Source: Gerris lacustris (Eukaryota > Arthropoda > Insecta > Hemiptera > Gerridae). From it: a stretch of DNA of 64,000 nt. Shown here in pieces: positions 20,641 through 32,816 of the stretch. Every line of letters begins with the position of its first letter. The first letter of the stretch is position 1. Below the pieces are notes generated by a model that was not told where the DNA came from, ran no database searches, and worked only from the letters and a program-made list of their open reading frames with translations. The translations under genes were made by a program, and so were the position numbers. The DNA is taken from assembly GCA_951217055.1 (NCBI GenBank), contig OX578277.1, positions 104,602,119 through 104,666,118 of the forward strand, read 5' to 3'.

Positions 20641-22650
20641 ATTGTGGTTCAAGATGACTGACTGACTATCTTATGTCAACTTGACCTATAGTGCTGTTGA
20701 TCATGTGTTCTAATTGATTACTGATAACAATATAATACAATTCTGATAATACTCTACTCATAACTGTTTGTATGAAGGTGTTATACATATATGTATTTTT
20801 CAAGAGGCTAATTTACAGTTAAAACATTATTCGAAAACATCTAGATTTTACTCGAAGTTACAAATGAGGGGGTCCTAAAAAAAATTGCCAGAAACATTTA
20901 ATTAAGGATGCAAGGAATTTCATTATTTTCGGTCTGCATTCAAAACAAATAACAAGCGGACAGGTGCATCAGGTGAAGTAAAAAAAATATGGGAGGGGAC
21001 GGTTGCGAAAAATTCCGGTCGGATAGGAACCGTTCTCAGACGTACTCGTCTAACTTCCCTGTTTAGACGGCCGAACCTTAATTGACACGAATGCATAATG
21101 GCTATAATCGCCTACTTGAAGGGTCCGAACGGTCGGCGGTCTTAGCACTAGACCAGGGCTGACTCCCCCACCCGCCGCGCTGCTAAACACTCGTCAGGCT
21201 TTTATAACTGTTTGTAATTTTAAATTGGGTATACGCGCGCCGACCCTTTCCGACCGGTTTAAAAGAAGGAATGTCGAATGATTTTATTAAAAAAAAAATA
21301 TATCCTCGACGCAGAAAATTTCTTTAAGGAGAAATTAAGTGAGTTTGAGAGACGAAGCTGAAACTCCGGCCTGGAAGTATAATACTAATTAATATTAATA
21401 TTGTGAAGAGAAGAGACTCAAACGTCTATGCCTGTGGTACACCCTCCGAGCAACACCCTTGACCTATTCCCATCTCTAATCTAGTACCTATAATTTCCAA
21501 TTTCAGATGGGTACCATTTGGAATTCCATTTGTCTCCTTTTTAATTGGGATAGGACAGGGAATGCATTAAGACGTCAGTCCATTCACCCAGTTCTTAATC
21601 ACACATCTCGCTCCTTCCTTAATAAATAACCAACTTAACACGTAAATTATATTTTTATTTATACCCCCCCCCCCCCAAATTTTAATTTGTATCTAATAAA
21701 CAACTTAAAGTCTCATTATTTTACTCCACTTAAATTGACAAGCTTTTCAAACATATGATGGAATTGTTGTATTGTTTATTATTATTGAACTTATGATGAC
21801 CATTTTCGAGCAAATTTTATTCACACAACAAAAATATAATATAGAAGCGATGTTGTTATATTACATGCTATTTATAAGCTTACATTGTTTGGGAAAAATC
21901 TTGTAATCTATATTTAACCCACTTCTCGACTAAAAAAAGCTAAAACTTGCACAGATTACGTATTTCCTATAATAATTCAGTACTCAGTAATAAGATTTAC
22001 AAATTTGTCGATATGTGAATACATTTTCGATACATTTTGGAGGCAAAATTCAAAGAAAATTGTTAACAACGACGACCAGTTAAGTGAGGTTAATATAGAT
22101 GATATATTTATTTGAGCAGAGAGTCACTTAATTAGTAATTCGTCTGGTGGGAACACTTTCTAGTAATCTTGTATTGGAAACATCAACACACTACGCACGT
22201 CAACCACGTTACTGTGTGTAAACGTAACGTAAATTGTACGTCAATAGGGATATATGTCAAACAGGCAGATATAAATATAAAATCTAAAGAAACATCTATC
22301 TATCAGGCAGATAAAATATATACCAAATATTCTGCCTATGAAGCTGAGAAACGTAAACACTAAGGAACGTTTTCCTAGGAGACTGCGTCATCAAAAATAG
22401 TACTCAGGCAAAAATTGACAAAATCATTAGTAAGGTGAGTCCTTTTTTGCTAAAAGCTAAAATCAGACTACTGCACATTTCATGACCCAAGACCACTGGA
22501 CGATGACGCTCCTAGTGACTAAAATTCAACCAGTGCAAATGGATATAGGAAGAAGTTTATCCACTAAAAGTAACTATTATACAAAGCTATGTTTCGACTA
22601 CAAGTGGCCATATGTAGCGGCCGTGTGACGTGTTGAAATGCGTATAAGAT
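20641..22650. other. intron, no recognised gene
   Basis: A more GC-rich patch at about 20990-21260 (ggtcggataggaaccgttc, cccacccgccgcgctgc) stands out and may be the remains of a retroelement, but no protein match was seen. A C run is at 21665-21676. I found no exon of the VWC gene. Confidence 0.45.
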
Positions 22651-22655
22651 ATAAT

Positions 22656-23098
22656 AGGTTTGTTCCAACCCCGCTATTTGTACCGTCCTTTGTATCGTCC
22701 TGCGGATCATTCGGGAATCGTTTAGGACAGGTTTTATACGCATGCGCTAACATTGTACTGTAATAAAATCATGTCAGGTTGGAACGAGTTTAGGACTATA
22801 ATTCGCACTGTATTGAAAATATTCAAGGAAACCTAACAGTTAGGGAACCTTCCTGTTGATATTTGTGACTATTGACATAACTGCGCGTGTCATACAAACC
22901 AGTACATGGTATTGTCAGAGGATCGTTGGGATTTTGGGATCGTACAGTGAACGGTTCACAAACAATCCCTGCCAAGGTTGGAACAGTTTCATGGACGGTA
23001 CGAAATACTGTTACAAGTCGGCTTGGAACAGCTTTTATCTATTGCGCATGCCGGTGACGATCCCGCGGACGGTACAGTGCTTGGTTGGAACAAACCTA
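22656..23098. mobile_element. MITE with TA-flanked inverted ends
   Basis: The ends AGGTTTGTTCCAACC and GGTTGGAACAAACCT are perfect inverse copies, and partial complementarity extends into the gtaccgtcc and ggacggtac strings. TA occurs on both flanks. The interior of about 440 bp is moderately GC-rich. The open frames at 22856-23166 have no recognisable product. Confidence 0.8.
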
Positions 23099-23119
23099 TA
23101 GTAAGTGTAGTTGGGACAG

Positions 23120-24560
23120 AGGTTGTCATCTCACTCTATAGTTATCATGTAATCAGGTCAAAATAGATAACTTATACTTGGGTCGTAATAATTATTATCT
23201 ATTTACAACGCAATAATTACACTACTTGGATCAGAGTAGTTATGTTAGAACTTATGTCTCAATACTTATATACTCGTACATTACTCGTATAGGCATCGAT
23301 TTAATGACTTGTAGGAACAGCCATCCTAATTTATCGATAATAAAGACTTTGGAAAATCCATTGCAAATATTGAAAAAAGTCTTAAAACGCGATTGGTCGT
23401 TACCGCGAAACATTTACAGATTATGCCAAACGGTCTAGTCTAGAGAAGAAAAGTTGAAACATAATAGAACTCAATCTTTGGTTATATACATAGCTCGTAA
23501 AGTTACATCTAATTACGTCGCAGTAGTTATATTATATTTAGATCAGAGTAGTTATGTTGGTACTTAGGGCTAAGGTCTCAATACTTATATTGTACTTAGG
23601 TCATAGGATTTGTTTTAGAATTTAGGTTGCAATAGTTATATTGTACTTTTGAATTTTCTTTCTTCTAGTCCCTAATTTATAACACTTATTTGGAGTAGTT
23701 GGGTCTTTTAGGGTATAAAAAGTGCAAATTTACTTTTCAATTATGGCTATATTTCGACCCTCTTGGTCATCTTCAGGCCTAAAACATCGAAACATCGTAC
23801 ACATGAGATTTATATAAAAAGTTTACACTATTAATACGTCAAAAGCTATAATAACTAATAAATTAAGTTTTTTATTGTAATCGATTTCAAATAAAATATA
23901 AAAAATAATAAAATATACAACATCTTACCTAGATTGAAAATGTAAATTTTTGTGTCATATTATGTTGGAAAGAAAGTTATTATCACCTTTTTGGTTCGTC
24001 ATTAACAATAAAATACATCACATCATATCACATAACATTAACAATTAACATTTGTCAAATAAATATTTAAAAAAATAACTTTCTTTCCAACATATGACAC
24101 AAAAATAAAAAAAATTACATTTTCAATCTAGGTAAGATGTTGTATATTTTATTATTTTTTATATTTTATTTGAAATCGATTACAGTAAATAACTTAATTT
24201 ATTAGTTATTGTAGCTTTTGACGTATTAATAGTGTAAACTTTTTATATAAATCTAATGTGTACGATGTTTCGATGTTTTGGGCCTGAAGATGACCAAGAA
24301 GGTCGAAATATAGCCATAATTGAAAAGTAAATTTGTACTTTTTATACCCTAAAAGACCCAACTACTCCAAATAAGTGTTATATTGTACTTAGATCATAGG
24401 ATTTGTTTTGGATTTTAGGTTGCAATAGTTCAATTGTACTTAGCTGAGAGGATTTATCTTTAAATTTAGGTCACAATAGTTATATTGTAGTTGGGTTCCA
24501 ATAGTTAGTTATCTTATACTTTGATCGAAATAGTTATCCCATACTTAAATTACAAGAAAT
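23120..24560. repeat. degenerate tandem repeat interrupted by a large palindrome
   Basis: Imperfect units with caatagttatattgtactt and ggtcataggatttgttttag recur on both sides of the palindrome 23681-24380 (for example near 23575-23650 and 24380-24480). The palindrome appears to have inserted into this repeat. No gene was seen. Confidence 0.6.
23681..24380. mobile_element. 700 bp palindromic element with hammerhead-like motifs
   Basis: The left arm starts aacacttatttggagtagtt and the right arm ends with its reverse complement. About 300 bases per arm pair nearly perfectly (23681-23982 and 24072-24380) around a spacer of about 90 bases. Each arm has CTGAAGAT, then GACC, a five-base loop, GGTC and GAAA. 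The right-arm motif is on the plus strand at 24281-24316; the left-arm motif is on the minus strand at 23744-23780. This resembles a hammerhead core. No protein is encoded. Whether it derives from a Penelope-like element is inference. Confidence 0.85.
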
Positions 24561-24599
24561 AACAAGCTGTTATCTAACTAAATAGATAGTACGTATTAA

Positions 24600-25330
24600 T
24601 GCATCAATAATTGTAATTTAAATTATGTATTAAGGATTAATATTAGTCCTTTCTTAGGGTATATTAAAGAAAGCAGTTTTAACTGCATGTTAAGAGTAGT
24701 TTGATGAATTCTACAACTTCCTAGATCAGTTAATTAATCAAAACTGATGACTTAGGGTACAAACTCAAACTGGTATTAACTGCACAAGATATTTATCAAG
24801 AAGGCTTACAAATTATAAATGAGCAGACATCTGGATGGAAATATTTGCAGCCTCACCCAAATAAATTATAGAATTTAGAACAAGTCCTGCCTAAACTTAT
24901 TTTTCATATTTTATATCAATATAATTGCTTAATTTAATTGCTCATAAAAATCGTAATAAGTATTATGATTAATAAAAAAAAAAAAATAATAATAATAATA
25001 GTCCTTGATAGGTACCTAATTATTTAATTGATATTAATGAGGAATAATCTGTTTATTGTATTAAAAAAGTTTTGTAAACAAACAAATCCAGTGTATACGT
25101 ACTAAACTGTGAGTAAGAGAAGGTTAGGAGATATCCCCGAGAAAAGGGAGGGAACTTGAGAGTGCTATTATAGTTAGTGCATGCTTAGACAAGGAAGAGG
25201 ATATTTGTTGTTTCCTGGACTTCTGCGCATGCTTACAACTCAACGCTTGGCCAATCAGAATGTCCTTCCCCCACTACATCAGCCGCGATAGCTATCACTC
25301 CTTTCTAAGTAAACAGTCGTAGGGTTAAAA
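24600..25330. other. intron, no recognised gene
   Basis: Only AT-rich sequence and a short ata/aat run near 24970-25000 were seen. A less AT-rich patch at 25080-25320 is unclassified. Confidence 0.45.
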
Positions 25331-25394
25331 TCGTTCTAATAACTATGCAGACACCTAAATCTCAATTTTTATTCATCTATTTACTAGTATTTTT

Positions 25395-26000
25395 ACTTTT
25401 AGCGAATTTTCAAAGAAAATTACGCTATTGCAATGGCTTCAAAATTTTTGTAATGCGAATTTTTGAAAAAATTTTCTTTGGAAATCCGTTTCAGACCATT
25501 CTGAATCGATTCCTAAAATTTAACACTTTTTTTTATGTATGTATGTATATATGTATGTATATATGTATGTATATATGTGTCACTCCAGACGATATCTCCC
25601 CTTAGGATGCACTTAAAAATTTCAAACAAATTTTAAAATGTCAATAATATCAAAAGAAAGGATGAGTTCGTTGGCCAGAATTTTTGGAGTTCATTTAGGG
25701 GTCAAATTTTTACAATTTAGGGTCAAAAAAAGCATAAAAACGTGTTTTTTCCATTTTCCCCCCCTTTTATGTGAAAATATGATAAAAGTGTAAATAACAA
25801 CAATTACTGTACTCTTAAAGAGCTTTCCAACGACATGCATCTTGAAGGGTAAATACTATTTTGACTTTTGTACCCCGTACCCCTGTGTCCCAAATTTTTT
25901 TTTTTCATCCGAGCTAATTCTAAACCAAAATTTTCCTATATTATCATAAGCCGATAAAACGCAGATTTCTTTGAAAATTCGCTCATTAAGTCATGGTGCA
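25395..26000 (+). repeat. dispersed repeat family B, uninterrupted copy
   Basis: This repeat begins tagcgaattttcaaag and ends with the inverse-like gatttctttgaaaattcgct. In reverse complement it forms the frame around the Penelope-like insertion at 53370-55085. Shared strings include tttggaaatccgtttcag, gacgatatctcccctta, ggatgagttcgttggccag and ttttgtaccccgtacc. A ta/tg tetramer run is at 25532-25580. The open frame at 25345-25605 is not a gene. Confidence 0.75.
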
Positions 26001-26145
26001 TGACTGGACTTTTTCATAAATGCAGAATATGTCTTTGTATATTCTTCCATTTAATTGTATCAAGAATTTTCCAAATTAACTGTTTTATTTGTTTTGAATT
26101 CTTACATTTTACTCGTTGTCACCAGCACCTCAATGTGTGCCTGAT

Positions 26146-26222
26146 GGCCTAATGGGTTCTAAAAATATAACAACATTAAAGTATTCGCAAGGAAGCAATG
26201 CGCCACACTAATTGGCAGCCAA
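26146..26222 (+). repeat. interspersed repeat family C, 3' fragment
   Basis: It contains only the terminal family text: aacattaaagtattcg, ggaagcaatgcgccacac and taattggcag. It ends about 50 bases from exon 26275-26346. Confidence 0.6.
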
Positions 26223-26274
26223 TTTTAGTATGTATACAATAAATTATTATTATTATTATAAATCACAAACTAAC

Positions 26275-26346
26275 CTGAATAATTGACAGAAGTTGATTCA
26301 GGTAGAGCAGTTGTTGACGATGTTGTTGTCAGATTATTGATCGTAC
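26275..26346 (-). CDS. VWC-domain gene, exon 4 seen (Ser/Thr linker)
   Basis: The exon has 24 codons and is phase 1 to phase 1, with acceptor gttaaag and donor gttagt. The peptide is TINNLTTTSSTTALPEST followed by SVNYS. Half its residues are Ser or Thr, it has NLT and NYS sequons, and it has no cysteine. It is a mucin-like spacer between the VWC domains of 29045-29227 and 17395-17589. It is short, so the evidence rests on exact phase, splice signals and composition. Confidence 0.82.
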
Positions 26347-27069
26347 CTTTAACAGATAAATTCAAATGTTGATTTAATTATTTTACTTTGTAAATAAAAA
26401 TTCAATTTATACGTACCATTATGTAAAAACTTTAAAATTTAACAATTATGAAATAAAAATCTTTCTTGTATTCTAATAGTTGGCATTCAATAATAGATTT
26501 AGAAAGTATAAAATGACGTAATAATAAAAAATAGATAATGTCTAGACGAATGTTAGATGACATTTCAATGCCATTTGTGAAGCAATATTAATTTATAATC
26601 GCTTTATCCTTGATCTAAATATGATGCATTAAAGCCGCTAAGATTAATCGATTTCTGTTTACTCTGCAAAGAAAAAAAAAACAACACTAAAACTGTATTT
26701 GACTCATGGCATGATTTATGAAATAATGTTACCTTCTTTTCAAAATTATTAAAAAGAGATCCAATTTTTCGGTTCAGCAGTGCTTTTATTTTTATAATAC
26801 CCACTTGAGAGTTATGGTTAATAGATCAATCTAAATTGATAGATTAGGAACATAACAAGTTTTATAACCAACTACAAGCCATGCTCTCCAATTGCAATCT
26901 GAATCAAAAACAAGTTGTACCAATAATCCCGGTGAACTATCTGAAACTATAAAACTTTTTTTGTGTGCTACTTTACTTTTAATTTGCTCTTCCTATTTTC
27001 GGCATCCGAATTGACAGCCCTACCCAAAGGGAAGACCTGCCAAAGGGTCTATGTCTATACAATTGTATA
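26347..27069. other. intron, no recognised gene
   Basis: AT-rich sequence without a recognised exon or complete element. The open frame at 26604-26804 has no identifiable product. Confidence 0.45.
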
Positions 27070-28038
27070 GGGTGGCTAAAAACGCGCCTGTTTTGAATCA
27101 TATATGGGCATATGGTAGCGAACTATGGGGCTGCACCAAACGCTCCAACTCCTATCGCATCCAATCCTTACAGTCAAAGATCCTTAGACTATAGTAAATG
27201 CACCCTACTACGTATCCAACCAAATCCTACACACTGGCCTCAACGTCCCATTTGTCCGAGACCTAGCTATTTCCCGCTATAGATCCTTCCACCACTCAGT
27301 CTCCCTCCACACAAATCCCCTTATCAAAAACCTGTCATCCCAAACTATTCCTGACAACCCTCCCAGGCGCTTGAAGCGGCAATGGCCTCGAGATCTAATA
27401 TGATAAAAGACTACATTTGTAAAATTAAAGAATTTATGCAAAGTCAATAAGCTCTGTCACTGGACAGGAGTCTTATATCTGTCAATTTAAATCAAGCTAC
27501 TAAAATCAATGATCATTATTGCTTATAACATGTAACACTATAGTTGCAATATTCAATAAAAGTTTAAAAAAAAAAAAGTTTTGAATCACTCGTCATTTTG
27601 TTGTTTGTTGCTAAGCAACAAACAACAATTCTGTATGTCTTCATGGAACGCTTGATTGAAAAAGCGCCTGTTTTTATATCAATAAAGGCAATTTTTACAG
27701 GACATAAACCTGTAAATCAAACCTTCCCAATTCTGGTATGAAAAATAACATCGGGCATATGGGGCCCCGCCTACTTTTCCTCTCTATAAGATTTAAAAAC
27801 TTATTATTGATCGTCGGATAGTTGCTGCAAAGCTTTTTCCGTTTTGATAAAGATATTCTCAATTAAAACATGTTGCTCAGTTGAAAATCATTCCATGGAG
27901 ACACGCAGAATGAAATCGGAATGTTAGTAACACTTCTAATGATGTGTACAGCTTTCAACTTTAAGCTCAACATTGATGCTAAGCAATAAATAACAAAATG
28001 ACGAGCGATTCAAAACCCGCGTGTTTTTTGAACTAGCC
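27070..28038. mobile_element. MITE-like inverted-repeat element hosting a jockey insertion
   Basis: The left end (ggctaaaaacgcgcctg, then ttttgaatca) continues after the jockey insertion with ctcgtcattttgttg and ttgctaagca. The right end carries the inverse: gctaagcaataa, caaaatgacgagcgattcaa and gttttttgaactagcc. Terminal inverted repeats therefore span about 55 bases. It contains no transposase. Confidence 0.75.
27101..27577 (+). mobile_element. 5'-truncated jockey-type LINE
   Basis: The element encodes the jockey reverse transcriptase C-terminus: ELWGCTKRSNSYRIQSLQSK, then after a frameshift near 27195 the equivalents of NAPYYVSN, VPFVRDLAISRYRSFH, NPLIKNL, IPDNPPRRLKRQWPRDL and a stop. 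An A tail lies at 27566-27577. GTTTTGAATCA flanks the insertion at 27090-27100 and 27578-27588. These are the marks of target-primed reverse transcription. It lies inside the inverted-repeat element 27070-28038. Confidence 0.93.
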
Positions 28039-28044
28039 AATAAG

Positions 28045-28726
28045 TAAAGCCTGGCTTACATTTGTAGAGTGAACGGTCGAGTGTACTAGCTTACACGTTA
28101 TATTATATGAGTTTTATACGTTTTTAGTTATAACAATCTGACAATCTTAATATGAATTCAGACTTTTGTAATAGTGCCGTTAAGAAATATTAATCGAACT
28201 GTGCAGATGTACTGCTAGAGGCAATAGAAGAAACTCTGGAATAACAGGAGGACCTAGGGAAAATGGCTGGGAGAGTCATGCGGATAGGAAGAAGAAATTC
28301 TCGCAAAGTTTCTGGTCTGCTGCTTACCAAATATGCCTAGTCCACGCTAGAGAATTTTAAATGTGCTTAAGGATGACACCTGAAAATTTGATGTATTACT
28401 GAACATGATTACACCTTTAATCAAGAAGTGTGACACACTTATGAGAGATGCTATAGCATAAAGTTTAGTTAAAGTTTATGTCTCTTACCACTTCATCACG
28501 AAATTTATACGTGGAAACTAAACAAAATAATATGGCCTAGACTCTTAAAAATGTAAGATTTACCGAGAGATTATATTTTACTGAGGTTACTATCTGAAGC
28601 ACTTGTAAACGACTTTAGAGTCACTCTACCAAAAGAAGAGCACTCTATTCCACTCTACCTTCCCTTGTGCTGAGACGTAAGCTAGTATACTGGATTGTTA
28701 ACTCTACCAATGTAATCCAAGCTTTA
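28045..28726. mobile_element. MITE-like element with about 50 bp inverted ends
   Basis: The left end taaagcctggcttacatttg, followed by tagagtgaacgg and gtactagcttac, is matched in reverse complement by the right end (gtaagctagtatac, ctctaccaatgtaatccaag, cttta). The ends agree over roughly 50 bases with about 80 percent identity. The interior has no recognisable protein. It begins only six bases after the previous element. Confidence 0.75.
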
Positions 28727-28776
28727 TGGATAACTAAGGGTTAGTGGGCAGCTATATCAGCTGTATAAACAGTATA

Positions 28777-28893
28777 TTTGCATTCACAACAAATTGGCAT
28801 TCACAACAAATTGGAATTCACATCAAATTGGAATTCACAACAAATTGGCATTCACAACAAATTGGAATTCACATCAAATTGACATTCACTTAA
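28777..28893. repeat. 17 bp minisatellite
   Basis: About six to seven units of attcacaacaaattgg, with alternating acaaca/acatca and ggca/ggaa variants. It ends roughly 150 bases from the donor of exon 29045-29227. The open frame at 28794-28997 results from it. Confidence 0.9.
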
Positions 28894-29044
28894 ATAGCTA
28901 TTCATTTATATTACCCATTATATCAGCTGATCATCCAAGCGAACATCTAGCCAAAGCGCAAACCATAGCAATGAGCAATTATTATTGTCTATATTAGATT
29001 ATGGTTTATACATTATGGAAAACTTAATGGCCAACATTACTTAC

Positions 29045-29227
29045 TGCAGTTATATTTGATTGGGCAGCAGGAGTGAGGGCTGTAGACCGGAGTGCATCCT
29101 GGTATAGAGAGAAGACACTGGGGTCGAATACACTGTTGACGTCCTTTGATACAGTAGCAGTATTCACATCTGGACGAAGTGACCAGGGCTGAACCTTCCC
29201 CGTACATGGTGCCGTTCAGCAAACAAC
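29045..29227 (-). CDS. VWC-domain gene, exon 3 seen (second VWC domain)
   Basis: The exon has 61 codons with phase 1 at both ends, acceptor ttgtcgcag and the consensus donor gtaagt. The peptide opens with the conserved GC-start (CLLNGTMYGEG), then RCEYCYCIKGRQQC, PQC, GCTPVY, HSCCPIKYNC. All ten VWC cysteines are present. NGT is a potential N-glycosylation site. The upstream join is HHGDGCLLNG and the downstream join is NCSTINNL. It is a complete domain in one exon. Confidence 0.95.
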
Positions 29228-29229
29228 CT

Positions 29230-29744
29230 GCGACAAAAAGACTGAAACAAGAATCTCACGGCAAAACCGATTAGGATTCAATCGCTGAGAAGTTTTAATC
29301 TCTGGAGTGAAATTAATTTAATTAAGCCGGGTTTACAAGATCTATGGTATACTCAGTTCAGGTAACATTGATCCAATCCACTTGGTCCAAGTGTTTGTGG
29401 AACTTTGAAGTTATGTTTACACTCAAAGTACACTTGGTCCAAGTAGTGGAACTTTGATACACCATAAAGTAGAGGTTAAGTTAGATTTTGTGAAATGTTT
29501 TTCTCTTCACAACTTTCCAGTTAAATTGTACTCATTAAGATTTAAAAGTGGTAATATATAACATTGTAGTAAACAAATTTTTACTGCGTCTCAATTTTTA
29601 CTTAAATAGGCAATTGTAAATGGTATTAAAAATAAAATCCATAAATATTGTTTATTCAAATACAATGCCAATTAAAAACATTGCCAAATAAGATCAAACA
29701 ATTGGATTAAGTCACAAAAGCGTAATTCTTTTGCAGAGGTATTA
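29230..29744. other. intron, no recognised gene
   Basis: Contains a local repeat of cacttggtccaagtg (29378 and 29431), partly self-complementary. Nothing else is recognised. Confidence 0.5.
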
Positions 29745-30370
29745 TCATACTAGGCATCGCGTGGCTCTATCATTGAAGCGAGGGTATAGTAATAAATATG
29801 TATTGAATATTGAAAAAATAGATAATCATGAATCATGATAAGTTGATAGATAATGGGTATAGTAGTAGTAGTACAGCAGCTAGTAGTAAGGGAACCACCC
29901 CACATTCTTACTATTCCTCTAACCACACATCTCCTTTTCAATTATTATAAAATGTATCACTTTCCTACAAAAAAACTACTGCATGTATCAAATTGACATT
30001 TTGCACGCCTGTTTCAATTGTGCATTAGATGGGTATATGAAGTTTTATTGAAATCGTTACGTTAGAACGTTAGAAGATATCGGTAAAAAGGTTGTTTTCT
30101 CTATTATAAACGTTTAGGCCCGCTTTAATAGTTTTAGCGATCTTTATTAATTCATAGCGGTGTCGCTGTTGGTTTTAATAAAATATTTCATTTGAAAAAA
30201 AAGTTCGTCTCATCGAATAGATGATGATAGAATCTTTTCCCGTCCTGAAATTCCAATTTAATTTTTGAACCTCTCGTTTACGCGAGCGTTGCGCGCGAAC
30301 TCTTCGAGTGTTACACACAGACAGACAGACAAGATGCATATTTCGTTGAATGTAAGAAGCTCGCTTACGC
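29745..30370 (+). repeat. interspersed repeat family D copy, 5' part missing
   Basis: It has the family order aggcatcgcgtggctctatc, catgcctgtttcaatt-like text, tgaaatcgttacgtta, tctcatcgaatagatga and gcgagcgttgcgcgcg, and ends with an acagacagacag run. No gene is credible. Confidence 0.6.
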
Positions 30371-31480
30371 TCGCTTCAATTATGAGTTAATTTTATTACT
30401 AAACAATAATAAATTTTAACAGAAGGATTACAAATTATTAAAAGAAAAGAAATAAATTGGTTGTGCGTGAAGTCTTACGTAAGAAGGGTTTCGTTGGTAT
30501 AGTAAACGAAAAATTATTATAACTAATTAAAATATAACTAACAATTATTATAACTAATTAAAATATAACTTATTTAAATATAACTAATAGGGGAGGGGAG
30601 CGGACAAGCAAAATGTTGATACTTTTAGACAAAATGGCGTGGAAAATTGAACAATTTACACAAGAATTATATATTTTCGTAATCTACTCTTTCATACCTT
30701 TCGTTTAATACCCGCCCACTCAAAATTATTAAGAAACATTTTTTTGGTGCGATATGAATTATCCACCATTTTGGATTTGAACAGCTGATAATTTTGAGTT
30801 CGCTATGCAAAAATATTTCTGAATTGTCTTTCTAATTTTTTCTTACTTTCTTTCACATTTGCCACTAATTATTCCAGTTAAACAGATTTTTTTATAAAAC
30901 TATGCGTTCGCACAGCTGCACATTCCTAGACCTAAATATTACGAATTCCAGCAATAGGTTCGGTCCTTAAAAGTTTTGACCTTAAACGATAAAAATAGAT
31001 AAACGTTAATTAGCCGTGGAAAAAAGCAGTGTCAACATAAATGGTAATTATGTGGAACATCCCCGATATCTATTTTTTTCAAAGACCGATACATTCTCCT
31101 AGTTATAGATTATATTAGGTCGTTCATTTAATTATGCGGTTTCAGGTTTTTTTTTTTTTTAGATTTTCTAATATCTAGGTTTTAGGTTTTCAAAAAAATA
31201 CCTGTATTCTTTTTATAGATATTAGGTTAAGTTAAAACACTAAATTTCCCTTTTACAAAAATTCCATAATTTATCATAATGTTATCTGAAATTTGAATAG
31301 AAGAGGAGTCAGCTTATATTATTGATTTTGATTTTATGGTATTTATTCATAATGAAAGTAAACAAGAAATGCTAGTAAAAAACACTTCAATTAATCAGTA
31401 TATACTCATTAAACATACATAAAATACATAAAATACAGACCGGTTTCAAATACACAGTCAACTTCCTAATTCTGATAATG
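30371..31480. other. intron, no recognised gene
   Basis: Contains a small duplication of ttataactaattaaaatata near 30515-30580 and generic dispersed-repeat text. I recognise no coding exon. Confidence 0.45.
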
Positions 31481-32560
31481 ATAACATGCATAAAGATAAT
31501 CTTTACAAGCTTAAGATAATTGTAACATCCTTCAAAGTAATTTTTACAAGCTTAAGATGATTGTAACATCCTTCAAAGTCATTTGTACAAGCTTAAGATG
31601 ATTGTAATATCCTTCAAAATAATTTTTACAAGCTTAAGATGATTGTAATATCCTTCAAAGTAATTTTTGTCATCAAGTAATGTTTACAAGCTTAAGACAA
31701 TTGTAACATTCTTCAAAGTAATTTTTACAAGCTTAAGATGATTGTAACATCCTTCAAAGTAATTTGTACAAGCTTAAGATGATTGTAACATCCTTCAAAG
31801 TAATTTGTACAAGCTTAAGATGATTGTAACATCCTTCAAAGTAATTTGTACAAGCTTAAGATGATTGTAACATCCTTCCAAGTAATTTGTAAAAGCTTAA
31901 AATGATTGTAACATCCTTCAAAGTAATTTTTATCATCAAGTAATTTTTTCAAGCTTAAGACAATTGTAACATTCTTCAAAGTAATTTGTACAAGCTTAAG
32001 ATGATTTTAACATCATCAAAGTAATTTTTACAAGCTTAAGATGATTGTAACATCCTTCAAAGTAATTTTTACAAGCTTAAGATAATTGTAATATCCTTCA
32101 AAGTAATTTTTACAAGCTTAAGATGATTGTAACATCCTTCAAAGTAATTTGTACAAGCTTAAAATGATTGTAACATCCTTCAAAGTAATTTTTATCATCA
32201 AGTAATTTTTTCAAGCTTAAGACAATTGTAACATTCTTCAAAGTAATTTGTACAAGCTTAAGATGATTTTAACATCATCAAAGTAATTTTTACAAGCTTA
32301 AGATGATTGTAACATCCTTCAAAGTAATTTTTACAAGCTTAAGATAATTGTAATATCCTTCAAAGTAATTTTTACAAGCTTAAGATGATTGTAACATGCT
32401 TGAAAGTAATTCTTACAAGCTTAAGATGATTGTAACATCCTTCAAAGTAATTTTTACAAGCTTAAGATGATTTTAACATCCTTCAAAGTAATTTTTACAA
32501 GCTTAAGATGATTGTAACATCCTTCAAAGTAATTTTTACAAGCTTAAGATGTTTGTAATT
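31480..32560. repeat. 41 bp tandem array with 262 bp higher-order repeat
   Basis: More than twenty units of about 41 bases carry acaagcttaagatgattg and taacatccttcaaagtaa; nearly every unit has a HindIII site. A variant junction, catcaagtaat, recurs at 31671, 31933 and 32195, exactly 262 bases apart, and neighbouring variants (caattgtaacattc, gattttaacatcatc) follow with similar spacing. This is a higher-order structure, like that of satellites. A small related array is at 35535-35660. Confidence 0.95.
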
Positions 32561-32816
32561 TAAAATTGATAAACGTAAAGTTTAAGAACACCTTCTTATA
32601 ATACTAATTATTATGATGAGTTGAGTAGTTATAGACTTATTAAGGTGTGAATAAAAAACAGTTTTTGACACGGTTATCTGAAATTTACGGTTATCTATTC
32701 GTCCCTAGTAGGTCATTTTCAGTTAGTTTAATAAATTAATGATGTCTATCGGTATGTATTATGTAGAGAATAAATGAAAATCATTCTTAAAAAGAGACCG
32801 TCAAAATTAAAAAAAA

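Noticed and set aside
31480..32560. CRISPR-like array
   Set aside because: The repeats are contiguous 41 bp units without unique spacers, in an animal intron; it is a minisatellite.
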